Origin: Lineus longissimus
Lineage: Eukaryota; Nemertea; Pilidiophora; Heteronemertea; Lineidae
DNA length: 64,000 bases
Reading direction: 5' to 3'
Assembly: GCF_910592395.1 (NCBI RefSeq)
Contig: NC_088309.1
Location: 19,100,599-19,164,598 of the forward strand
Numbering within the stretch: position 1 is the stretch's first letter; each line of letters begins with the position of its first letter. Shown here piece after piece: positions 55,187 to 64,000 of the stretch. The notes below the pieces were generated by a model, which saw only the letters and a program-made list of their open reading frames with translations, was not told the origin of the DNA and made no database searches. Position numbers and translations under genes: made by a program.

Positions 55187-56940
55187 TTTCGACTGTTATG
55201 TATACATCGTACATGTGTGTATTGATGATGAATGAAATACTTGTGAACCAACCTCAATGCAGTAATTTTTAACTGTGTACGGGGAAATGATTGCTAATAG
55301 AAAGAGTAATCCTGGAACGAGTGTAAAAAAGGAGTATTCATTAATTTGTAAATATCTAGTGTATAATTTTCATATTCATTTGTAATTTTGAGCCAAAAAA
55401 TATTTGAAGTACAAATATAATGCTAATTATGCTAATAATCATTTAATTTAATACAACTTAAGGCCATTTTAATCACCAAATCATGATAACATTAAAAATA
55501 CAATGACTGCTCTTTATCATAATAAACTTCTCAAGTATGATTGGTTGGTTTTATGGGCCGTGGCCCTACGATCACAAAAGCACGTGGTATAGGTATTAGG
55601 GAGTTTCCGCAAATCCCTTGAAACGTCAACATGAACGCCTATCTCATTGTTTGATCTCCTGATGTTAATAATGAAGTTGAACAACAGGATAGGCATTCAT
55701 TTCGACATTTCGGGGGCTGTGCGAAAACTCCCCATTAAACGACATGCTGGAGAGACAGCTTTTGCGTTTCAGGGATTTCTCAGACCCCAGTTTTAGAAGT
55801 CCAGATAATATGAAGGCTATGGCCATAAATCCCAGAATAATCAAAGAACTCGGATTGTTCTCCGGAGGGGTCTTAATTTGTATGTGGTTGTGCCTTTTTT
55901 GAGGACTGGTTAGGGTATACCCACAACAGATGGGTGGGAAACACTGAAAGAGGGGAACACTGAAAGAGGGGAAACACTGACAGATGTTAGACCTTTGTGT
56001 ATAATGACAATGTTTGTTTAAATGACTGAGATAAACTTAGATAAAGACAGCAGGGTTGTTGGTGCTGTATCTGTGAGCTGGAATGGTTGTTGTTGGGCTG
56101 GGCCGGTCGTCTTATTCTGTTGTGAATAGGGAAACTATAAGGGAAACACTGAAATATGGGATACACTGACAGGCAAAGTATTCCCATTATTGATGGGTAT
56201 TTTCCCCCTTATGCATATGTCTTACTGGTGGAGGCTTGTTTAGACCCTGGACGTACGATTGGCACACTCCAGATGAATAGACAGCGACAGTCAGGCAGAC
56301 ACCAGTTTCTATTCACTGGCGGCACGAGACTGTAGATGCGAATGGGCAAGTGGTGGAGGTTAGGGTGGGGTGGGGGAGGTCTTGGATCGACAAAATAGTC
56401 ACATGTCAAGGGGTCTCCCATCCTGAACCTCAGACCAACACTCGGCACCAACGACCGAGCTCAGTATAACCTGTGCAATGGGAGGAGGATACGACGGACT
56501 CTGGATTTTCAAGGTCCTGGGGGGGGGGGGGGCTCATTAGTTGTATCGTCACTGGCCTGACCAGTATGCATGGCTCCATCTTGAGAGGTGGTGGTGGTGG
56601 TGGTGGTGGTGGTGGTGGCTCCATCTTGAGAGGTGTATCGTGATCGCTAAGGGGACCTTCTGATCTTCGTTGCTGGGGACCCCACGCACTCAAAGGCAAT
56701 CTTGACACTAGAGGCGCTGATTTCGTTCCTTGATTTCGGCACTGGGGCGCGCTTGTGTGCGAGTTTGAAATCTATTCCAGGTGAAGGAGATACTCCTCGT
56801 CATGTAAAAAAATCGCTTCAGTGAAACTCATAATTTCCTTCATGTGTCAGTAAATGTCTGTATGGAATAATTTTTCAATAATAGAAAATTCAATCAAGTT
56901 GTATATTTATGTAGAAAATTGGACTAATTGCCCCTAGTTA
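55187..56940. other. PRODH upstream region, no gene seen
   Basis: Upstream of the PRODH start. It contains short direct repeats of the type 'gggaaacactgaaagag' (about 55936-55983, again about 56140-56170), a poly-G run (56519-56532), a (GGT)n run (about 56588-56618) and one member of dispersed family D (about 56395-56515). No TATA box or coding exon was recognised. Confidence 0.55.
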
Positions 56941-58431
56941 GAATTGGCATGATTTCTTTCATTCAGAGGAAGAACCGAGTGCCTTTCTTTGCTTTTGAGG
57001 AAGAATTGGCATGATTTCTTTCATTCATAGGAAGAACCGAGTGCCCTTCTTTGCTTTTGAGGAAGAATTGGCATGATTTCTTTCATTCATAGGAAGAAGC
57101 GAGTGCCCTTCTTTGCTTTTGAGGAAGAATTGGCATGATTTCTTTCATTCATAGGAAGAACCGAGTGCCCTTCTTAGCTTTTGAGGAAGAATTGGCATGA
57201 TTTCTTTCATTCATAGGAAGAACCGAGTGCCCTTCTTTGCTTTTGAGGAAGAATTGGCATGATTTCTTTCATTCATAGGAAGAAGCGAGTGCCCTTCTTT
57301 GCTTTTGAGGAAGAATTGGCATGATTTCTTTCATTCATAGGAAGAAGCGAGTGCCCTTCTTTGCTTTTGAGGAAGAATTGGCATGATTTCTTTCATTCAT
57401 AGGAAGAAGCGAGTGCCCTTCTTTGCTTTTGAGGAAGAATTGGCATGATTACTTTCATTCATAGGAAGAACCGAGTGCCCTTCTATGCTTTTGAGGAAGA
57501 ATTGGCATGATTTCTTTCATTCATAGGAAGAAGCGAGTGCCCTTCTTTGCTTTTGAGGAAGAATTGGCATGATTTCTTTCATTCATAGGAAGAAGCGAGT
57601 GCCCTTCTTTGCTTTTGAGGAAGAATTGGCATGATTTCTTTCATTCATGGGAAGAAGCGAGTGCCTTTCTTTGCTTTTGAGGAAGAATTGGCATGATTTC
57701 TTTCATTCATGGGAAGAAGCTAGACAGTGCCTTTCTTTGCTTTTGAGGAAGAATTGGCATGATTTCTTTCATTCATAGGAAGAAGCAAGTGCCTTTCTTT
57801 GCTTTTGAGGAAGAACTGGCATGATTTCTTTCATTCATAGGAAGAAGCGAGTGCCTTTCTTTGCTTTTGAGGAAGAATTGGCATAATTTCTTTCATTCAT
57901 AGGAAGAAGCGAGTGCCTTTCTTTGCTTTTGAGGAAGAATTGGCATGATTTCTTTCATTCATAGGAAGAACCGAGTGCCTTTCTTTGCTTTTGAGGAAGA
58001 ATTGGCATGATTTCTTTCATTCATAGGAAGAAGCGAGTGCCTTTCTTTGCTTTTGAGGAAGAATTGGCATGATTTCTTTCATTCATAGGAAGAATTGAGG
58101 AAGAATTGAGAATTTGAGGAAGAATTGGCATGATTTCTTTCATTCATAGGAAGAAGCGAGTGCCCTTCTTTGCTTTTGAGGAAGAATTGGCATGATTTCT
58201 TTCATTCATAGGAAGAAGCGAGTGCCCTTCTTTGCTTTTGAGGAAGAATTGGCATGATTTCTTTCATTCATAGGAAGAACCGAGTGCCCTTCTATGCTTT
58301 TGAGGAAGAATTGGCATGATTTCTTTCATTCATAGGAAGAACCGAGTGCCCTTCTTTGCTTTTGAGGAAGAATTGGCATGATTTCTTTCATTCATAGGAA
58401 GAACCGAGTGCCTTTCTTTGCCTTTGAGGAG
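56941..58431. repeat. 62-bp minisatellite, about 24 tandem copies
   Basis: Head-to-tail array with a 62-bp period measured at successive 'gaattggcat' words (56941, 57003, 57065 and so on). Copies differ at a few positions (ccgagtg or gcgagtg; gcccttc or gcctttc). One copy has a 4-bp insertion (near 57720) and one is rearranged (about 58090-58122). The period is not a multiple of three, so it does not encode a repeat protein. It has no spacer diversity, so it is not a CRISPR-like array. Confidence 0.97.
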
Positions 58432-59456
58432 TATGCACAAATGACTACGTCATGAAATACGCCGCCCTCCAAGACTGCTGATTGGTTCATTCAATGGTTT
58501 TTCGAAAATGTGAGTCGTTCCACAAAAGCGGCTTCACTTCTGTCGCCTGCCGTGAATTAAGCCGCGTCTCTTCCGTCCCACTCTGATATCAAGTTTTTAT
58601 TAGATTTCGATTAATTAATCTACCTGCACCTAATTTCTGTCCTGCACCTCGTGCCTGTCCTCAGGCATCGGCGCAAGACATTGTCACAACCAGCAGGAAG
58701 ACAAGCCTTCCGGATTGGAGAAACGGGAGCACGCATCGTAATTGGCTCAGGTACAGAGGCATTCGCGTGTGATCTAGGATTATGTTTTGGTCAGAACCCT
58801 ACATCGACGGCCATATAGCGTGACAGGACATTGCTCAACAAACATGAAAATTTCATGTTTTTTTTTACTCGAAATATCAATATTTTATTCGAAAAAAAAC
58901 CGATTGATATACATGTACATTAATAAAATCTTGGTGCCTGAGTATTATCTGCCTTTAGGTTATATCAAGCATAGATTATAAATGCTTGGTTATATTACTC
59001 AAGTATTTTCCGTTTGATGGCCACCAATTTCGTCCAGAATAATTTAGAACAATGCACTTATGGAAATTAGTTAAACAAAAGTTTTCTGTGCACAAGCGCC
59101 TAGTCACCTATGCTTCGCTTTGTAAATAAAAGCCCAAGGCCCATGATCGTAGGCTTATTTAGAGCTTGGCATTCTTCCACAAGTATTTTGTCTGTAAAGA
59201 CTTGTATATGTATGGTATTTGCATAGTCTTTTACTGAGACATCATACTTTCATTGAGGGCATATTTTGATCATATCATTTTCATTCGCTTCATCAAGTTT
59301 CATTTGTCAGGCTAAAAGAAATCGAACAATTTTGTAAAAATTAACCGCACTGAGGCCGCAAATGAGACAACAGTTACGGGATAACGACTACGACACATTC
59401 AGGATGTCTTTTGGATAAACAACTTTCGAGAAGAAGAGGAAGAAGAGAAGATTGTT

Positions 59457-59841
59457 ATTCTCCTGTAACTTGTTGAATGGTAAGTTCTCATCTCCCGCAC
59501 ATTATCCTGATCTTCAGACCTTTTCTCTTAGTTTCCTTCATGCAAACGAGGAATAAGCGCATGTGCGATATCTTCGTCAGCACACATGGAGCCCAGGAGT
59601 CAGTCCGACGAGGACACACCTGAGATACGTCTTTTTAAACTCAACCTAGTGAATTCTAATTCTCCTGTAACCCATTATTAGCAGCTTAGGGGGTAGGTCT
59701 TCATCTCCCGCGAACTATCCTGGCTTTCAAAATTCTGAATTCATTCCATGCGAGGCCAAGAGCAGGATGCGATATTTTCGTCATGTGAGCTCCGACGACG
59801 ACACGCCGGGTCACGTCTTTTTGATAACCCAAAGAATTCTG
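59457..59841. repeat. diverged direct duplication of about 200 bp
   Basis: 'attctcctgtaac' at 59457 and 59659 (a third start at 59842), with 'tcatctcccgc' at 59488 and 59701. The copies are clearly related but differ at many positions. Confidence 0.7.
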
Positions 59842-62039
59842 ATTCTCCTGTAATCTTGTATCCTTGTCATCTGTCATCCTGAACAACTGACCAACACTCC
59901 GCACGATCGAGAGGGTACGACTGACCCTGGATGTGACTTTAACAATACGTTTTCCGAGTCTCCTTCCCTTGTCAACTCCAGGGCGGATTGACATCCCTCA
60001 GCTTCCAGACAACGCGGGTATAGGAGGTTTTTTTATACGGAGGCAATACCGCTGGCAGTTCAGTATGACTCCGGGGTTTCTGTCAGCAGTCATACTAAAA
60101 GGAATTTCGGACATTCTTCTCGAGGAATTTTTGAACGATATCTTGAGAATTAATGGGTTTTCTCGATTTTGGTAAAATCTCTGTAAACCGGAATTCCCAC
60201 GAAAAATCGTTCTATATCTTCCTATTGTCATTTTATTGTTATTTTATTTTCATTGGGGGTTTACTCTACTTTATGTCCATTAAGTACATCAGATATACTA
60301 GCAAGCATTAGATTTGGCCCTTTTAACCAAATTAGCCACTCGAGGGGACATAGGCCTAACACTGCGCAATGTGCCTAATAAAGTATGTCTAATGCGATTT
60401 TATTGGCCGAATTGATCTCGCATTGGGTTTTGTCGCGTAGCCCAAAGCAGAGAATAAAAACAACCGCCGAAACATGAAAATTGTTAATTACATTGCAGAT
60501 AACGATTTTCATACAATGTAGAATATTTTGAACTTCCAGAGGTATTCCAGGATCGAAGATAGGATTTGTGAAAAAAAAAGGGGGAGGCAGTACATGGTCA
60601 CGTTTCGTTGTATGTCTCTCGAATTGTCTGTGGAAAGGCTGAGTTATGAAGAACATCAAAGGAGGTTACACCAGTCCTCGTGAGCAATCAGCCGTCCTGT
60701 AACCCCCCGAACCCACTGCCTCGGGAGTGTTATGCACAATGATGGCAATTTCGCGTTAATTTTTTTTTATTTCGGCTAGAATTCAAGACCTTGGGCACCT
60801 GTTTTCCCTGTTTTCTTATTTTATTAAGGATTAGACCTTGGTAAAACGGTAGATTACTATATTTCTCTGTTTATCGTGGCCCTATATGCATAAGGGTTTA
60901 CTTTAGACGAGACCACAGAAAAGCCTTTTTAAATTCTTTAATCCTATTTTCGGACAATTTAATCCTCGGTACCGCAAAAAGGTGATTATTTTAGCCTACG
61001 GTTTTCTGTCAAGTTGATATTCGGGATTTGAATGCAATTTTAAAATTATATCCCTACTTCTCAACGAAGTGACATTATGATGGACATTTATGAGGGATTG
61101 CTTGAAAGAGAAATGAGATCTACTTACAAACCCGCTTTCAAATCAATGAGAAACTTCAAGATTGTACCAGGGCAGGCTCAAGACCACAATAATGGGATAA
61201 GGTAATTGTCTACCAACCATTAAAAAAGGCACTCTTCGAAAAAATAGCCATGCTTACAAAAATGAACTTTTAATTTATTTACTTGTGGCTAAAGCCACGA
61301 CATTTCACGGCATTACAAGTAATCAAGAATTCATGAAGTTGTCAATGAATACACAAATAAAAAATATGTAACAATTTTTTAAAATTTCTGTTAAAAGGTC
61401 TTCGTCAACATCGACCATAATGTGTTGTCATGCCAGCACAAGAATGTCCAAGCCACTAAAGTATGATACTGCTGGGACGAGATTATCAATTTGTTTGCAA
61501 ACCATGAATATTTTATGGAGAAAGTTTCCGGACCAGGAGTTGATGTTTGTCGCGAGTGGTTGGTTGCCCGGGACAATTTTCACAACCGGGTGAGGTAATG
61601 GAGCAGGTGGGGGAATTACCCTTATATATTTATGATTTGCATTGGATTAATAAATGGACGAAGTATAACATTATTAATGGACGAAGAATAACATTTAGCT
61701 TCGTGTTTATAACGGGATTGATGTGTTAGACATTCTGGGGGTGATGTCGCTATTAGTTAGTGGACGATAGTATTAGTGTTTTGGAACTTAGAGGAGCCAG
61801 CACGTTACTCCAGGTTGGAACAGGGCGTTAAAGGGGAATTTCACCTAGTTTTTCAGTTCAATGAATAAGTTGTGGCAAGTAATTCATCTTTCTTGCCATT
61901 CTATCATTGTATCGGATTAACCCGCTTGGATAAGCACTTTATAGGTAAGTGATCTCGTTTTCTGAAACCCTGAACTAGCAGAGGATGAAGAGCCAGATAG
62001 CCTATTTCCCGACTGCAGCTAGCATTGTCCACACGTCGG

Positions 62040-62410
62040 GATCGGGGCGGCTTCGACGCGACGAATAGCGGGTATGTCTACGGATTCCCATCGCCCTCGA
62101 TGTCGACCCGCTTTTAAAGTCAGTGTGTTGACGCATTGTCACCTTGACCCCCGATATTGAAGTTGCTAAGACAAGCAGTGATGTAGCAGCCGGGCTACTG
62201 TCATATAAACTGCTGCTGGGACATATCCTTACCATTCTCGAAGGATCTATGGAGATTGGGGCGGCACCGATGCGACGTATAAAGCGGGAATTCTGATGTC
62301 TACGGATACCCATCCTGAACTTAAAGCCAACACTCGCCACAAAAGGTCAAGCTTATGTAACGCGTGCGAGGGGAGGAGCATACGACATCAGACACTGGTA
62401 TTCGAGGATG
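62040..62410. repeat. dispersed family D copy with internal duplication
   Basis: 'atgtctacggattcccatcg' near 62071 and 'atgtctacggatacccatcc' near 62297 mark an internal duplication. 'catcctgaacttaaagccaa' near 62311 matches 'catcctgaacctcagaccaa' near 56419 and a shorter form near 59875. Confidence 0.6.
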
Positions 62411-62763
62411 ACGGATGCAGTGCACCGTGATTATCGATATAATTTCAGCACCGGATACTGAAAATATTATCCAATCTTGTGTTTGGCTATACTTACCAGC
62501 CAGATTCTTTGTTGATCAATATAGCATAAAGAAATCAATACATTTACACACACAGGTTGAATCTATGATTTGTTGAGATTGACCCAACTCGCATTTGATA
62601 TCCGGTGCCATAATGCACAATGTCCAATTGTCACGCAACCTTCCATGTTTTTTTTTCGATCGGTATATCGTATTACATGTAGTTAGTTTCTGTCCACCCG
62701 GTTTTTCTTGTGCAAGAGTAGTGAGAATAGAAAATGAGTTTGGAGCCAAAGATCTTTAAATGA

Positions 62764-62850
62764 GGTCTATAGACAGGAGGGAGGCGGGTCAGATTACAAT
62801 TGACACGAAGTCGCCGATAGGAGTCAACCCTATGTAGCTCCCCTTTAAGC
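62764..62850. mobile_element. dispersed family B, partial copy
   Basis: 'tctatagacaggagggaggc', 'gaagtcgccgataggagtca' and 'gtagctcccctttaa' match the family B frame. It lies directly upstream of the acceptor of the right-hand gene's exon. Confidence 0.5.
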
Positions 62851-62887
62851 ATACGAATATTGTCAATGAACCTTTTTTTTCTTGCAG

Positions 62888-63572
62888 TTGGAAGTTCACC
62901 TTAGATATGTCATGCTTGATGCGGCGGTTGTATCCGAGTGTTACGAGGAAATCTTGACAGTATAGGGGTGATGGAAATGACAAAAAGGACCTTGTGAGTT
63001 CAAATTTAGCAAGTGAGAGAACCATCTTTGGATGGGATGGATAAACGTCAACAACACATAGACATAGACATAGACATAGTGTCGACGGAATCATTGCTGA
63101 ATTTTCAAAGCGCAGACGACCGCGGAACTGACTTATACGAAAGGTTAGAGGAGAAATTCAATGGTACAAGTCAACCGGAGGGTTGCAACCCTCATTGCTC
63201 CTGTGCGACGAAGAAACTCCCAGGAAAGGTAATGGTTCAGCACGACCTGTCGTCACACGAGACCCCGTGCGTCTGCTCTCGCCTGGTGGACCCGAGTGAC
63301 AGTCTGACGGGCTGGGACAGCCCACCCGCGGATAACTGCGGCTGCAAGCAGGCCAACGGAAACAAGAACAAAAAACCTTTGCCATATTCTAAGCTGTATC
63401 AGAAGGAACAGCCGGATGATTTTGTGTTCCAACATTACCGGGACTCCAAAAGATACATTGAGCAGTACCGCCTGTATCATACGAAAGGAACCATCAGACA
63501 AGAGACGGACGCGACGCCGGTCCTTGGTCACGATGCGCCGGATCCCTACTTACCAAAGTTACGAAGCATAAG
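62888..63572 (+). CDS. 5' part of an unidentified gene encoding a cysteine-rich N-terminus (partial, runs off window)
   Basis: The exon starts after a strong acceptor (T-tract then CTTGCAG ending at 62887). It has about 149 nt of untranslated sequence and opens at the ATG at 63037 ('MDKRQQHIDIDIDI'). It runs 178 codons to a donor at 63573 (AG|GTGAGA, phase 2). An in-frame upstream GTG exists at 63013, but ATG is more likely. The protein begins with an Ile-Asp repeat made by a GACATA hexamer run. Three close cysteine groups follow ('GCNPHCSCATKK', 'TPCVCSRL', 'NCGCKQ'), then a charged, Tyr-rich segment ('FQHYRDSKRYIEQYRLYH'). There is no signal peptide or membrane helix in this part. Codon use is richer in G and C than the flanks, supporting real coding. 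I do not recognise the family. It is probably the cytosolic N-terminus of a larger protein. Confidence 0.7.
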
Positions 63573-64000
63573 GTGAGAGTAGTTTGCGTTCTCGAATACA
63601 TTGCATCCTTCGAAAGTTTGCCCGGAACGACCTCGTAACGGGTCCACATGGTTGCACTCCTATAATACTCCTTCTCTTATTGTGTCCCATGATTGTGTCC
63701 GGGGCGTCTACCGAGATTTTATGGGGCTTATCACTGTAACTCACCTCGGGCGCTTCGAACGTTCCAAGAACCAGCTGAACGTAAGACCACGTCATTTTGC
63801 ACTATTCGTTATTTACCTTTCTTTGCACTTGCACATCCGGCTTGCACTTCTGCCTGCATTACAGTGCCGATGGTCAGACGTATAAAGTCCCCTTCAGTGC
63901 TTTCGCTATGCTTTGGGAAAGATGCCCAGGATGTTACTTTTGACCAGTACACACCCCACTAATTTTCCACGCATGCTCCTCTGTTAGGACTAACTATTAT
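63573..64000 (+). other. start of intron of the right-hand gene
   Basis: Follows the GTGAGA donor. Short open stretches exist in several frames, but none is flanked by a convincing acceptor and donor in the required phase. I treat it as intron; the next exon is presumably outside the window. Confidence 0.5.

Larger units (their letters stand above)
58432..62887. other. gene-poor stretch upstream of the right-hand gene
   Basis: No convincing exon. A good donor-like CAG|GTACAG at 58750 could end a 5' untranslated exon of the right-hand gene, but nothing proves it. The stretch holds a diverged direct duplication (59457-59841), dispersed family D members (about 59865-59935 and 62040-62410), and a family B copy (about 62764-62850). 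The latter ends about 40 bp before the acceptor of the right-hand exon. Confidence 0.5.

Noticed and set aside
56430-56708. Minus-strand open frame with a proline run
   Set aside because: The prolines come from a (GGT)n microsatellite. No splice signals or family resemblance.
56941-58431. Possible CRISPR-like or coding repeat array
   Set aside because: There are no unique spacers between repeats, the host is an animal genome, and the 62-bp period is not divisible by three.
63601-63885. Second exon of the right-hand gene
   Set aside because: Open for 94 codons, but the acceptor is not convincing, the intron would be very short and the phase does not match the preceding donor.

Overview
This window comes from an intron-rich animal nuclear genome. 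Coding sequence is split into 50-700 bp exons with GT-AG borders. Introns carry miniature inverted-repeat elements, tRNA-derived SINE fragments and minisatellites, and there are no bacterial-style operons. The proteins look like invertebrate animal orthologues. The repeat content is compatible with a marine invertebrate deuterostome or a lophotrochozoan, but the sequence alone does not settle the phylum.

About two thirds of the window (1942-42301, minus strand) is one giant gene, an orthologue of HERC1, the HECT/RCC1-like E3 ubiquitin ligase. I traced 72 coding exons by splice borders, reading phase and family similarity. Joined, they give 14,736 nt, a single open frame of 4,911 codons plus stop (human HERC1 is about 4,860 residues). 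The domain order is canonical: N-terminal helical region, first RCC1-like propeller, long helical linker, SPRY, MIB/HERC-type segment, UBA-like segment, acidic stretch, Cys/His-rich segment, WD40 repeats, second RCC1-like propeller, C-terminal HECT with catalytic cysteine.

Upstream of it, also on the minus strand (44880-55186), is a complete mitochondrial proline dehydrogenase (PRODH) gene. It has 12 clear exons plus a probable 21-nt micro-exon, giving about 636 residues. From 55.2 kb to 62.9 kb I see no gene. This stretch holds a 62-bp satellite of about 24 copies (56.94-58.43 kb), diverged duplications and dispersed repeats. At the right edge a plus-strand gene begins: one exon (62888-63572) encodes a 178-residue, cysteine-rich N-terminus that I cannot assign to a family. 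The gene continues beyond the window.

HERC1 and PRODH do not act together in any known pathway; they are simply neighbours. No gene system resembling a novel pathway was found. The most unusual signals are structural: partial-exon tandem duplications next to two HERC1 exons, an exon hemmed in by two copies of one miniature element, a nested inverted-repeat element in HERC1 intron 27, the candidate PRODH micro-exon with an EF-hand-like loop, a cluster of CRE palindromes in a HERC1 intron, and the unidentified right-hand gene.
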